A DNA stretch of 64,000 bases. It comes from Ptychodera flava. Taxonomy: Eukaryota > Hemichordata > Enteropneusta > Ptychoderidae. The DNA is taken from NCBI RefSeq assembly GCF_041260155.1, contig NW_027248282.1:1-64000 (forward strand), given 5' to 3'. Below the pieces are notes generated by a model. That model did no database searches. It was not told the origin of the DNA and worked only from the letters and a program-made list of their open reading frames with translations. A program made the position numbers and the translations under genes. Shown piece after piece: positions 25,101 to 38,009 of this stretch (its first letter is position 1; each line of letters starts with the position of its first letter).

Positions 25101-25380
25101 TGATGGTGCAAATACAGCAATCTGATTGGTCGAGACGCGAAAAAAACCGTGGTATATTCGGGATATACCACGACTGGCACATGCGCGAGCTCTCGGCAAG
25201 AGCAAAAGTCCTTTTTTGACGTTTCATGTCAGAATTTCAATATACTGTTATGATATAATATGATATCGCTCGTGCATATATGTCGTGAACTGGTCAAAAT
25301 CTCGTGGTATACCGTCGCTGGGTGTGCTTTATTGCTTAAATAACCTCTAAATATACAATGAGTATTGAACAAGCATATTA
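22115..25380. repeat. Large duplicated block B, copy 2 (minisatellite not expanded)
   Basis: Matches 3443-7560 after allowing for the minisatellite. At the homologous position, near 22770-22802, the sequence reads 'cagtgcattgctgtatggc' followed by one 'tgatgggaagtagttgt', that is about one unit. A 265-bp segment near 25086-25350 is present only here. No gene is recognised; short frames are not shared with copy 1. Confidence 0.7.
25086..25350. mobile_element. ~265-bp insertion specific to block B copy 2
   Basis: In copy 1 the sequence passes directly from 'atatgtctatgta' (about 7525) to 'taatgagtattgaacaag'. Here the equivalent flanks are separated by about 265 bp containing 'ctgattggtcgagac' and two 'gtggtata' motifs. 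Presence/absence between paralogs suggests a MITE; the exact ends and target duplication are unclear. Confidence 0.5.
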
Positions 25381-25394
25381 ACCATGCAGCCACG

Positions 25395-25960
25395 TGTCTC
25401 AACTGTCAGTAATATCTAAGAGTCTATTGAGGCCATGGCGGATGTTTTATCCAGATATCTGAACCAATGCGTTTATTATAAATTATTGTTCAAGTGCAGT
25501 CTTCATGTCGAATATACATGCTATTTGACAGAGTCCAGATTACCGGGAGAATCCGTTCTTTATTCTGAATAGGATGTACTGCACAGCACAATATCTTCTT
25601 ATTTCTAGAACAAAAACTTCTGTTCTCTGTCTTTGATAGCGTGAATAATGATAATACTGGAGCTGCCACATAAAAACGAATAAGTGGATACATGCTCCAG
25701 CAAGAATCCATATTCTACCAAGGAGATGTTTGTACACTTCTAAGAGTTTTCAAACGATGAGAAAGAGTGAGTTATCAGCTATGCTACTGTCAGCAGAGGC
25801 AACGAGCACGTCACATCAACATCAATTGTAAGCGGCTAAAATAATTCCATGACGACAATGGGTCACGTGACCCTTAGGTGCATTCTCACGTTCATGAATT
25901 CGCAAATTTTGCGTTCAAGGCAGTATGCACCTCAAAAGTGAAAGACTTAACCTTTTGCTT
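25395..25960. repeat. Dispersed ~0.6-kb repeat module, copy 3
   Basis: Third copy of the module at 1605-2246 and 7580-8125. It ends 'cctcaaaagtgaaagactt' like copy 1, but continues into different sequence where copy 1 has the TIR element at 2247, so it serves as the unoccupied site for that insertion. Confidence 0.75.
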
Positions 25961-26269
25961 AAACGTTCCTAAAGTAATCGTTCATCCACACTCTTTCAAA
26001 ATCCAAAATAAAATCGGGGTCACCGTGCAAATTTTGATGCAAGAGAAACATATTACCCAAGATTTACTGATATTTGAAATTTAAAATGGCCGCCACTCTG
26101 TGCTTACTCTAAGAAGAAAAACAAAATTCTCGAATTCCGAAAAACAAAGACGGTGAAAGGTTTTCTTACACCGAGAGCTTTAAAATGAGCCCCCACAAGT
26201 GGTAGATCAGAAAAGAATTGTAAAAGTTTGAGAGTCCGAATACATGTCCCTGAGGCGCATTGTACCTTA
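25961..26269. other. Short unique stretch, no gene seen
   Basis: Sequence between block B and the Harbinger-like element. No open frame with domain or splice support. Confidence 0.4.
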
Positions 26270-28015
26270 GGGATGGACCATTAGACCTTGGGAGGGGGGT
26301 GGTCACAATGAAATTGTGAAAATTTTTTTTTTACTATTGTAAATTTCTGAAATTTTTTTTTTCCAATTGAGATTAGCTGTGCAAATTTTTTTTTTCAGAG
26401 TAAATTTTCAGATTTATAATTTTTTTTTCGTTCGTGTCGCTGTCTGAAGATAAAGAGGGCAAACATGTGGTGCCAAGCACCACAAGCGGCCACGCAAGCG
26501 GTCACTGGGAAGAGGTCAGGAGAGGGGTGTCCCCCTGCTGCTGTTGGAGCTTTTGAAAAATAGAGATTAAAATGGTGTTATTTGGTGGCACTTGGGGAAG
26601 TATTTTTGCGGGGGAGGTCAGGAGGGGGTGTCCCCCTCCTGCCGTTGGAGCTTTTGAAAAATAAAGATTAAAATGGTGTTATTTGGTGGCACTTGGGGAG
26701 TATTTTTAAGGGGGGTGGTCAGGAGGGGGTGTCCTCCTTCCTGCTGTTGGAGCTTTTGAAAAATAGAGATAAAAATGGTGTTATTTGGTGGCACTTTGGG
26801 AGCATGTTTTTCGGATTACACATCTTCCTCTGAAACATGGTCTTCTTGCTCCTCAGTAGCTTCGTATAGTTTTGAAAATTGACTATTTTGGTTTCCTGGC
26901 TTCCCTTTCTACTGCGTGGTGAAATGCCTACATTCACCCCACCAAACATCATGCATATCTCATGATTTACAATTGATTTTGACAAGCTGAGAAGCTAAAA
27001 TAAGCTAAATAATATAGTGAAATTTGCATATTTGTGTTTTTAGAGCAATTGTTGCCCTTTTTGATCAAAACATCTATTTCTCTGTAGCAGCATGTCCAAA
27101 TTGATTGGATGTGTATAGATGTGTTGAAATTTCAATATTTGTCTTTTTGGGCAATTTTTGCCATTCATGGTCAAAAAATCTGTATTCTCTGAAAGGGCTT
27201 GTCCAATTTCTTTGAAATTTGCCACACAAAAACGATTAACCATGCAGATTTATTCAGTATTTGCTATCGAGAAACTTTCAAAGTTCAACCCTTTTATGAG
27301 TTTTTGTGTTGGGATTTGTTGGATAGATGGCATTCTACGAAGTGTATTGTTGAATGTTAAAACATGTGTTGCTGTTGTTATTTGAGGCTGTTTTTTGAGA
27401 AAAAAGAATTGAAAATACCTTTTTAAAAGCAAAATAATACATGATGACTTGATATGTTGTTTTATCATTATTGAGGTGTTTCTACTTGTTCACCCATCCA
27501 TTCATTCATCATTGTAATAAAATGCTGTGGAAAAAAATGAAACTGATGTGGCCTGCATCTGTTTACCTTGATCTTAAAAGGCAAATACAACTTTCAGTCT
27601 TGACAACCATACCATAGTTTCAATGTTTTACCTAGTGTACCTGCTTGGTTTGTACGCAGGAAACAAGTAGAAAACAGGCTCTATAATTTCATAATTTCCA
27701 AGTGATCAGAATACAAAAGTCCTGAAAAGATAAGATAATCACAACTTCCAGTATAAGGGATACAGTCACTCTAAATGTATAAATTAAAATTAAAAATGTG
27801 CCGGGAGGATGTATTAAAAATACAGAAAGTTGCTTACTGTCGGTAAAATCAAAATTTTAAAGACTTTTGCAGATTTTTTTTACGCCTTTGTCTTCTTATT
27901 TATTTTTTTTTATTTTGCAAACTAGTTTGAAGATTTTTTTTTCCTAACTTTCTGCTCTGAAATTTTTTTTTTCTGTTTTTGACCACCCCCCTCCCAAAGT
28001 CTAATGGTCCGTCCC
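26270..28015. mobile_element. PIF/Harbinger-like non-autonomous element, 1.75 kb
   Basis: The left end starts GGGATGGACCATTAGACC and the right end closes with the complement GGTCTAATGGTCC-type sequence finishing GGTCCGTCCC. The inverted repeats run about 36 bp with two mismatches and continue into 'gggaggggggtggtca'. Both sides are flanked by TTA (26267-26269 and 28016-28018). A 3-bp TWA duplication with GG-starting ends is the PIF/Harbinger pattern. The interior has T-runs, three 103-bp units and a hairpin cassette shared with the element at 52793, but no transposase or Myb-like frame. Confidence 0.75.
26503..26815. repeat. Three tandem 103-bp units inside the Harbinger-like element
   Basis: Each unit contains 'aggtcaggagggggtgtccc', then 'gttggagcttttgaaaaat' and 'tggtgttatttggtggcact'. 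The same unit occurs once at about 52875-52970 inside a hAT-like element, and a distant version of its first part occurs near 34498-34540. The module therefore moves between different transposon families. Confidence 0.85.
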
Positions 28016-28448
28016 TTAAAGGGACAAAATTGCTAGATGACTTTTGTTCGATGCAAAGTAGTGTGTGTTTGAATTCTTGAAAATGCTGAGATTCCGGCCA
28101 ACTGTTCACAGCTTTGACTGTGCTTGCAGCTAGACAAGCTTAATCATGCAATGAAATATTTACAATCTGTACCAAAATATCAACTGTCATCAAAAACAGC
28201 TGAATATACTCTACGTCATGAAAATAGTAGATGCAGCGTTCATTAGTATCCCCATTTCCATTGAATATTCAGAGCTTGTGACATGGCAGCCAATATCGCA
28301 TTGCTTTCGTCATCTCTTGGCGCCTTCGTCTCTCGGTTAACATTTCTGATACAGTTGACGTTTTTTTTTCAGGTTTCTAGTCGCCACACGCCTTTGAGAG
28401 ATCCATCTAGAACAAGTCATCGTTGATGACACAGTCCCCACTTGTTAA

Positions 28449-30601
28449 AGGGGAAGTTCACCAAGGATGATTTTTACATATATGCTAGCTTTGTGGTCAC
28501 TTACCCCGGAAAAGCTATTTTCGCCATTTATAACTTGCACGATTTTTACAAACATAGGGCCAAAGTCCCTGAAGCTACTATAGACATGGATACAAAATTA
28601 AGTATTTCCTTACTGTATGAAGTTATCTCACTAAGTCATCCTAGGGACATGTAAACCAAATATTAAAGCTGTCTGACCAGCGGTTTTGAAAAAACAAGCG
28701 ACTCAACAGTTGACAGAGCTCTGCTGTGTTATGTAGAGAATAACCTTTTGTGACACATGTATTGATGAAGAAGGTGGATATCTTTGATAGCTCATTTCAG
28801 GATGGCCTGACCAAAAATGGAAAAAAATTCCGTAAAAATACAGATTTGCATATTTCATCAGACTATATTAAACGAGAGTTAATTACATTCTAATTAAAGT
28901 AAACAAGACTTGCTTAAATCAAGATTTACGTCATAATAAAACAGCATATCTGTCAGGTTATAAAGAATCTTGAGCTGGTTATCTTTTAATATCAGTACTA
29001 GTATTTTCATCCTATTAACCAAGCACATTTTAACTTTCAAATTAACATTGTAAGTAAGTTCTGTTGAATAAGTTGAGACTGTACGTACTCAGAGAAAGCA
29101 CACTGAAGAGACAAATGTTTGTAATTTAAGAAGTTCAAGGTCATCAAAAGCATTATAAGGAATCATGTTACACTCTCATTGTACTGTTTACACAGATTGC
29201 ATAATTGCTATAAATAGCACATGAGGAATCTTACAGCCCAGCTTTACCATAAAAACCCTATCACTTTGACCACTCTTTTAATTGACCACTCTATTTTTTT
29301 CCTCAAAAAGTAATCTTATTTTATCCTTACCAAGTCAACCATAAATGGAAATTAGAACTTTCTCTATCTCTATTTATTTGACCACCCTATCATGACAAAC
29401 TATTATGAGCAATTTCTTTTAGATAACATAAATGGTGGTTCAGAATATATCAAAGTTGGGATTCAGGAAAGTTGCCTTTACATGTTTTAATCCTCCAAGA
29501 TGGTAAACATTTCACTATGAACTGTCAAAAAAAGTTGAACTTTCTGATAATTCCACACTAAAATTATTTTGGCTTTGATGATTTCCTAATTAATTCAATT
29601 ATTTAAAATTATATTAATTATTTTTTCTGAGTGAATTGATAGGGTTTATACAGTACAAGAATTACATACAATGTAAGTCAAACTTTGACCAAAAATGACA
29701 AAAATTCCTTAAAAATACACATTTGCATATTTCATCACAATTTGAACAAATCTAAGTTGGGTTATCCCTAGGGACCTGTATACCAATAACAAAGCTGTCT
29801 GACCAGCGTTTATGAAGAAGAAGATTTTTTACCAAAAACACCTTTTTTGGCATTAATTTGCCTATTTTCAACAATATCAAAAAATTAAAAAAAATAGTTT
29901 CTCAAAATCATATTTTTCATCTACACAACAAATATCAAATCAGTAAGTACTGCGGTTCTCAAGATATTTGAGTGGACGGACGCCTCACAAACGGACATAC
30001 ATACATACATACATACATACATACATACATACAGACTGACGACGGAGCCGGACGGATACCCATCCCAATAGCTTCTATAGACTATAGTCTATAGTAGCTA
30101 AAAACCTATAGAAATAGTAAAGGAAGTTGCCCATGTAATTTGAATCATGGGAAAAAAGCGCCAAGCTTGGAGCTTGCATCATGTGATATGGAAGGCACCA
30201 TTTTCCCATGGGTATGGCATTGTCCACTCACTCATGCTTAACCAGCCTGTGCGTATTTACATAACTTTTGTTTATACTGAGTATCCTTGCATAAACGGTG
30301 AATCACTTATAATAAACTGTCCACTGTCAGATTTTGTGTTGCTGTTTACTACTGTATTACTGTGAGTGGACAATGTGGGGGCCATACCCATCCGAAGATG
30401 GTCCCTTCCATATCACATGATGCAAGCTCCAAGCTTGGGGCTTTTTTTCCCATGATTCAAATTACATGGGCAACTTCCTGTACTATTTTTATCATTTTCG
30501 TAGAAAATCGGGCGAGTTATAAATGGTGAAAATAGCTTTTCTGGGGTAAATGACCACAGAGCTACCACATATGTAAAAATCATCCTTGGTGAACTTCCCC
30601 T
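28449..30601. mobile_element. TTAA-flanked element with long TIRs, middle member of the nest
   Basis: Flanked by TTAA at 28445-28448 and 30602-30605. Ends read AGGGGAAGTTCACCAAGGAT and its complement. The inverted arms are about 250 bp each. The left arm is split by the third element: its outer part is 28449-28572 and its inner part 30100-30234, and together they mirror 30361-30601. Before that insertion the element was about 0.63 kb. TTAA duplication with long TIRs suggests a Kolobok-like (or piggyBac-like) MITE. Confidence 0.8.
28573..30099 (+). mobile_element. Hairpin-ended element, innermost member of the nest
   Basis: 5' terminus AGCTACTATAG (28573-28583). The 3' hairpin 'agcttctatagactatag' ... 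'ctatagtagct' ends at 30099 and is followed by AAAA. An ACAT/GACG-type microsatellite and 'gtggacggacgcc' precede the hairpin, as in the element ending at 31987. Within it, 'tttgcatatttcatca' and 'gtctgaccagcg' recur about 0.9 kb apart. It lies inside the left TIR of the TTAA element, so it inserted last. No coding sequence seen. Confidence 0.65.
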
Positions 30602-30699
30602 TTAATGGGTGCTTTGATTACAGGTCCTCAGAGAGGATAGAGTCCTCTTCATTAGGTCTGTGATAAAAATACTTTTGAATAAATTCGCTTGATACATGT

Positions 30700-31860
30700 C
30701 TGAGTTGTAGTTCAGGAGATGAAAAAATCGTAATAAAATGGCTACATGGTGGCCATATTGGATCGAATCACGAAACAAATCAATGTGCATATGTATGACA
30801 TAGGTCAATGTCCTTGTACCAAGTTTGAATAAAATTGGTTGAGATATGCCTGAGTTATGGCTCTGTACATGAAAAAATCGTAACAAAATGGCCGCCATGC
30901 GGCCATATTGGATCGTTTCACAAAACAAATTGATGTGTATAGCTATGACATTGGTCAATGTCCTTGTACCAACTTTGAATAAAATCTGTAGAAACATGCC
31001 TGAGTTATGACTCTGTACATGTAAAAATTGGATCATATCACAAAACAAATCAATGTGCATATGTATGACATAGGTCAATGTCCTTGTACCAATTTTGAAT
31101 GAAATTGGTTGAGATATGCCTGAGTTATGGCTCTGTACATGAAACAATCGTAACAAAATGGCCGCCTGGCGGCCATATTGGATTGTATCACAAAACAAAT
31201 TGATGTGCATAGCTATGACATTGGTCAATGTCCTTGTACCAACTTTGAATAAAATCTGTAGAAACATGCCTGAGTTATGGCTCTGTACTTAAAAAAATCG
31301 TAATAAAATGGCCGCCTGGCGGCCATATTGGATCGTATTACAAAACAATTGACGTGCATATGTATGACATAGGTCAATGTCCTTGTACCAATTTTGAATG
31401 AAATTGGTTGAGATATGCCTGAGTTATGGCTCTGTACATGAAACAATCGTAACAAAATGGCCGCCTGGCGGCCATATTGGATCGTATCACAAAACAAATT
31501 GATGTGCATAGCTATGACATTGGTCAATATCCTTGTACCAACTTTGAATAAAATCTGTAGAAACATGCCTGAGTTATGGCTCTGTACATGAAAAAATCGT
31601 AATAAAATGGCCGCCTGGCAGCCATATTGGATCGTATCACAAAACAAATTGATGTGCATATGTATGACATAGGTCAATGTCCTTGTACCAATTTTGAATG
31701 AAATTGGTTGAGATATGCCTGAGTTATGGCTCTGTACATGAAACAATCGTAACAAAATGGCCGCCTGGCAGCCATATTGGATCGTATCACAAAACAAATC
31801 GACGTGCATCTGTATGACATATGAAGTAATCCTTGTACCAAGTTTGAATGAAATCGCTTC
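30700..31860. repeat. 150-bp tandem repeat with 300-bp alternation
   Basis: 'gcctgagttatg' recurs near 30848, 30998, 31118, 31268, 31417, 31567 and 31717, that is every 150 bp with one shortened unit. Alternate units differ consistently ('gaaattggttgagatatg' versus 'aaaatctgtagaaacatg'), giving a 300-bp higher-order unit. Minus-strand frames of over 200 codons here are repeat by-products. Confidence 0.9.
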
Positions 31861-32084
31861 AGGCATCTCTGAGATATCTGCGTGAACGGACGGACGGACG
31901 GACGCACGCACGGACGCACAGACGCACGCACACACGCACGGACATGACCAAACCTATAAGTCCCCCCGGACGGTGTCCGTGGGGACTAACAATCAGTGTC
32001 AAGCATGTCAGCTTCATTCACTGCTGCAGATAGTTTTACATGCATATATCTCGCAGTAAAAACAATACTACGTTCACGACTCAG

Positions 32085-35000
32085 CGTCTTTAGACGGCGG
32101 AGTCAGAGGAAGACCAAAGTTCATTTGAAAGACAATATTGGTGAAGAAGATCAGCAAGATATTGTTTCTTAACACTGCACGGCAAGCTCAACAACGTTGA
32201 TATTCGGGATGCTGGAGTTTTAAGAGGCACTGTCCCGCCAAATATTCCAAATTAAAGCTTTATACCACCATTTATTATGATTTCACCCCACTACAGTTCT
32301 CTACAAAGGCACAATTGAAAATTACACTTTTGGTCACAATGTATGTGGTGACTACTGTATCATGAAAGGTCGCCACATGCTCGTACAAAGGTCAATTCAG
32401 GTCATGGCCAAACGTTCCAGGAAATATAAATAAATTACATTTTAAAGGTGAGTTCACGGAAAGTTCTCATGTGGACGATTATTAGTCATTAGTATTTTCA
32501 GATATAAATAAATTGGTCTGTTAAAGATCATATCACCACGGTAGTTAAGAGTCCTGGGTGCACCAGCTCTGCAGTGGCGGTGTAGAATGGGGGCGCAGTT
32601 TCAAAACTTCCTGGCGAGATTACTGTATTTCAACCCCTTAATAACGTACATAATTGCATAATTGTGTGCAAGAAATTAAGATCCATCACCATCATTTGAA
32701 TTCAGATCACTTACAATCCCGTTTAACAATTTTGATTAGTTCTAACTCTATCATGTTGATAAATCTAAGATAAAGCATACACCTATGTCATAATATTTTG
32801 ACACGGCGTGCGTCATCTCATCGGTATTGAATATTATGAAGGAGCGTTTGTCTGCCGTTACTCAAAGCCTTTGATTGCATCACATTTGCCCTCTATAGCT
32901 CAACTCTATGACAATATCGTTGATGCTCTACAATCAACTGCACAGTAGGTATTCCTGTGTGTTATGTATATATCAGTCAATCACTGTCACCTACCCTATC
33001 GACGGATTCTTTCTTTGTAAATTTTTGTTACCGATATTGTAAATGCTAATATTGCTACGTTGACGCGGTTTTTTATCGTGACAAGGTGAAAATTATACAG
33101 GCTCTCTTTGATTTGCATGTTTCTTTATTTTGGGTGACCAGGTGTGTTAATGAATTTATTCACTTTGGTTCTCTATAAAATAACACAATTCGCTGTTGTA
33201 CTGTTCCGATACGTCATATTGGTGTCTACTCGTGTGTGAAATTTGAATCCGACTTCTGTGTAACTCTGGTATGAAATGTTTGTCAGATTGGCAACGTCTC
33301 AGAGAGACATGTGTTTTCCGTGCTGCTGATATTCGTCGTTCTTCCGTCTAAATTGGAACCGTCTGGGAAAGACAGGAGTTTTCTACGCGCTTAGATCGCT
33401 GAGGCTCAGTGCTGCAGATATTCTCAGATGTGAGAATTTGAAACTTCGTAGAGAGGTTGGAGTTCCGTTCTGAATAATTCCAGATGAGAAATTTGTCGAA
33501 ATCAAATGTCAAGGTATTAACATCTGATGTCAACTTTCGCCGCAGTCGCCGGGGCCATGAGTCACCCCATTGTTATTTTGAACTTCTTGGTCTACATCGT
33601 AAGGACACCCCGGTCTGTTACATTCCAAACTTTGGGAAAGAATATCTTACATACCGTTAATGTGAGGAAGTGTCAATTTATTGTGTATAAAAAAATACAA
33701 GCTTCCTTTCAAAGAGCAGTATTATAAAAGTACATCATGTGATGCCACTCGACTCCCGCTGAATCAAGCAAAGTTCAAGGTGCGTTGTTGCCGTAATTCA
33801 ATGATTTGTGTACACCATACCAAAATGAGATGCTTCGAAGATTTCTTTCGTCATCGACTTCAACTTATTGTCAGCAACAGGTAACTTACAGACCCATTTC
33901 TTACCTTTGTATTGATATTTGGTCTTTAAAACAAAACGGACAGTTTCGGATTAAGTTTAGATAGGTATGTCAAATGCACCGACTGGCCAACTTTCGAATA
34001 TGCTGGTTTAGGGGCCCATTTTAGCACTGCTATCAGTGCTTAAATAGTATTTTGGCATCGGTGAAATGAGCTCTTGTCCAATTAGAATGGCGCATGGTAG
34101 CATGATGTATTAAAATTGAAAACTGACATTCTTGCAATTGACATTTATTTGACCATCCTTGTCGCGGCCTGCAGGTCTTGTCATGTTTGTGACGAGCCGC
34201 TCAACTATGAAATTGTAGTAAATGTATACGATTTGTAATTTCGACCCATGCGACCTATATGTCGTTACTTTTGATGGGTATCATGACAGGGTTTTCACTG
34301 TGATATCTGACAGAGCAGAATTTGAAAGTACAGGGGAAGAACACGCGAGAGGCTTAGAGAAAAAGTATCAGAGGAGGTTGTACCCTCTCTTATGTGGAAA
34401 AATTTGAGAAATTGATGTGTGCAATGATGCAGTTTGGTGCAATATCAGAGGTGTTTTCAATTTGCATTTTTCCTTGGTAAAACTGTTAGAACACCCCAAC
34501 GTGGAGGGGGTGTCCCCCTCTCGCATCGAACATTTTGAAATGCGTGAAATGGTGAAATCTGAGAAGTGTTTCATTTTTGCACCAAAAATTTAGTAACCCC
34601 CCCCCTCTTTCTCTCCACATTTTGAGTAACCCCCCTTGTAGCTTTCAATTTTTTGGGTGACCCCCTCAAATTTTCTCCGGTGTTTTATTGTGGCGTCCTG
34701 TTTAGATTTTTAATACATGATTACTTAATCTAAATTTGACAAGACAGTGTCGGAGATCAATATTATTGATAGCAGTAATGTAATTTTCAAGTTCGATACT
34801 CTTTTTATATATTCTGTATGTTCTCACTTTATTTTGCTCATAATTACTTAATCATCTTGGATTTCTCTTTTCCACTGTTTATCATCTTTAAGTTTGTCAT
34901 AAATTTGGACAGATTCAGACCTGGGAATTTGGTTTGAATTAACCATTTGCATTTCCCCGATGTTAGTTCAGATTGACTCAATCTTGTCATATCACTCTGA

Positions 35001-35490
35001 CATACGAACAGGAAAATACAATATTCTCATTATTGTTAATAATTTACTCCATTGTAAACTACGTATATACCGACAACCTAGACCGTTATTCGAGGCGAAC
35101 TTTTACTTTTATTTCTATGGAGTGACATATACCCGAAAATGACAAATTATTTTTCACAGAACAGGAAAGTGCCGAATGTAACATTGCGTTGATGTTGGAC
35201 GTGATTGACAACGCACTAACAATTCTGAAAATTTGTTTTCTTTTATCATAAATAGTATAACAAAATCGACGAGACTTAAGTTGTAGCATTCAATAGATTT
35301 TTTCAGAGACGAATATGAGGATATATCATCCATTACAAGTACATCACAGTTTAAGAATTCAAATCAAATCTTCCAGTCTGTTAGTAACCTGTAGAGTACA
35401 GTGACTGAACCAAACACAATTGGATACTTCTAAAGAACTGGTATGTTTTCGGAATATCAATTAAAGCCGAATATTTTTCCTTTCACGTAA
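32085..35490. repeat. Large duplicated block A, copy 2
   Basis: Collinear with 8126-10935. Differences include about 255 bp present only here (about 32478-32735), about 90 bp near 33180-33270, and about 0.7 kb from about 34275 to 34980 that replaces other sequence of copy 1. The last segment contains C-runs (34592 on) and a distant copy of the 'gggggtgtccccctc' module. No gene recognised. Confidence 0.75.
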
Positions 35491-37316
35491 CCTACTCTTT
35501 AAAAAGTAGTGCATATAGGATAGCGAATTCCAATGATATATCTACATTTTTGGTTGCCACTTACCATTGAATGACGTGTGATGGAAGGAGCATATCGTGC
35601 ATTGCAGATACAATAATTCAAACAGTAACGCTAATAGTTTTTGTCGATTTTCAAAATGACACCATCTTGTCTTTTTAGCGCCGTTTATGTATAACTTCTG
35701 AGTGAACCTGACGATTGCGAATCAAAACGGGGCCTCCGTTCAGGACAAAACTTTTTCACAAGGTCAGGTTACAATAACTATATACTCAATGGTCAGTTTA
35801 TTTTTCATCTAAATTTAATCAAGTGCAAAAACGATCTGTTGCCTCTATCTTCCACGAACGAAAAACAGCAGCAAATCATGGCGATAACCTTCATCGTACA
35901 AAAACGAAGCACTTTTAGTGTAATTGTAACTTCTATTAGTTACCAATCAACGGTCGTAGGCCGGGGACCACAATTCATAAATCTTCGTCGTATGACATTG
36001 GTTTCTTCCCTGTGGCCGATCGAAAGAGATAGGGCTTGATCAATCCACACATCGCGGTTAAAATATATATGGACGACCCCTTAAAATTTTTCACCCTACA
36101 CTTGGTGCCTAAAAATCATTTCATCGCACCAATTTAGGTCGATTTTGACCGTTATGCGGAAAATGGGCGAGATGTACATTTTCGTCCCTTTACGTTGAAT
36201 CTGAAACCGGCAAAGTGGGGGGGGGGGCGAAAGTTAACTTGAATATAATTTTGTTGCTGCAAATGTTCAAACCATGTCTGGCCTCACTTGGCCCAGAAAT
36301 AAGCAAAATTGAATCTAAATTTTCAAATTTTTCATGACAAATTTCGTTTCTTGGGGCTGAGGTGAGGGACTTCTCGTATTCGCACAAATGTTGTTATATT
36401 AGCTGTACGGAACGTACAAGTTATATGCGAAATAGCTCGCCACAATAATGTTTTGCATGAATAATTATACAACAAAAACAACCACACCTTAAACGACATT
36501 CAATGAGCGAGAATTAATGCTCTGTTAAAAGATAAATATTTGACAAAGCAAACATCATTTGATCAAAGAGCTGCAGTATCAAGAAGATTATGAAAAACAC
36601 TCGCTGTCATCCACTCTTACATTTTGTCACGTTTCCGTTCGTTAAAAATGACTAAATATGTCCCAGTCCAAAGAGTTCCTTTTGAGTAATTTGATGGCTG
36701 GATGTGATCCAACTAAAAGGTTATCGACTAAATTATTTACTGAATACGTGAAAATATCAAAAAGAAAAGATTCGATCAAAAGACACTTTCCACCAGCGTT
36801 CATTCTCCTGAGAAATAAGTGTTGTACTCTCGAGTCATTCGATTGTCGTAACAGTCCGCAGAAGTTTTACCGAACGGTAATACTTATGAGAAGAATAGAA
36901 AGAGTGTAATTTCTGATTTGGGTTGTTTTTTCTTGATTTGCAGTCTTCGAAAAAAATTCCTAGATATCAGAATGTTTACCTACACGTGTCAGGACATATC
37001 ATTGATATTATTGTCGTGACTGATTTTGAGTATTCCTCGTGTACAATGTATTGGGAAGAGTTCATTCCTTATACGTTAACACTATTTGTGATAAGGGAAT
37101 TTAAGAGCTCAGACTGAAAGTCATTTGTTGATTATATAAACGCAACAAACGATCAAGATGGTGATTTTGTGAAGTAAAGTCATTTAAGCAGATTATGACG
37201 CTTTGATGATACATCATACTGTTTGTGTCAAACGCTTTGAGTTAGATGATCGCGGCACGTTCAGAACTAAACTGTCGTCCAGCTGGAGCTATGTAATTTG
37301 AGAGTCAGAAATCGAA

Positions 37317-37412
37317 ATCTGCGCCGTCAATCTGCGCCAACGCATTTCAATCTGTGCTATCGATCTGCGCTCCCACTCTAGGCTGTAGATCTGCGCCGCT
37401 ATTCTGCGCTCT
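37317..37412. repeat. Cluster of six ATCTGCGC-type motifs
   Basis: Within about 95 bp, 'atctgcgcc' or a close variant (one 'atctgtgct', one 'ttctgcgct') appears six times at irregular spacing of roughly 14-35 bp. Irregular spacing argues against a simple tandem duplication. Confidence 0.6.
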
Positions 37413-38009
37413 CGAGCTCTCAGGGTACAGATCATGTAGTGAGTAGAATTCAAAGAATATCCAAGGTAAATGGGACAACATATTATTATTGTTTTGAAAA
37501 CCTACAACTTGCATTTTCGTCCATTACTTTTTCCCGAACGACTTAACTCCTGTACTTTGGTAGTTTAACTTGATGGTAGATGCTTTGCTACGCTACACGA
37601 GTCCGCATAGTAGGTCAACGGTAATGTAATAGAAAAAATGCATGGATAAATGCAAGTATTTTCATTGGTTTTGTTCTTGCTAAGTCTGCTTTATCAATCG
37701 GTCAAAAAGATGGTCCTGAAGTTTCCGAGTTATCTGAATCGGCGCAACATCTTGCTGAGACGCGAAGGCCTAATTTTCCTGTCCAGTGCCGTTGTCAAAC
37801 AAATCTGAGCGCTGACGCGTGACTGTGTTCAGGTAGGTAGAACATAGCCGGATTAAACTGTGGTCACTCAAACGCTAGAATTGTCTAATAGTATGTGGAA
37901 CAAAAAACCCAAATAATTAAAATGTCATCGTTGACAATTCATTATCAACGATTCTGTGACTAAAGATGACACTAGAATGGGGTGCCTTGCGTCTTGGCAC
38001 GCCAGTTCT

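Larger units (their letters stand above)
28433..31987 (+). mobile_element. Hairpin-ended element with 150-bp core repeats (pearl/HINE-like), outer member of a nest
   Basis: 5' end AGTCCCCACTTG. The 3' end is a hairpin running from 'aagtccccccggac' to 'gtccgtggggactaa', so the 5' terminus is complementary to the 3' hairpin arm. In between are 150-bp tandem repeats and a GACG-rich microsatellite (about 31885-31950). The same design and ends recur at 44101-45904. This resembles non-autonomous Helentron-type elements (HINE, bivalve 'pearl'), but no Rep/helicase is present, so class is inferred. It is interrupted by the TTAA element at 28449-30601. Confidence 0.65.

Noticed and set aside
28442..28654. 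70-codon plus-strand frame starting next to the TTAA site
   Set aside because: It is the translated terminal inverted repeat and crosses an element boundary at 28573.
30602..31935. Minus-strand frames of 221 and 236 codons
   Set aside because: Translation of the 150-bp tandem repeat of a mobile element, a length that is divisible by three; no start context, domain or splice support.
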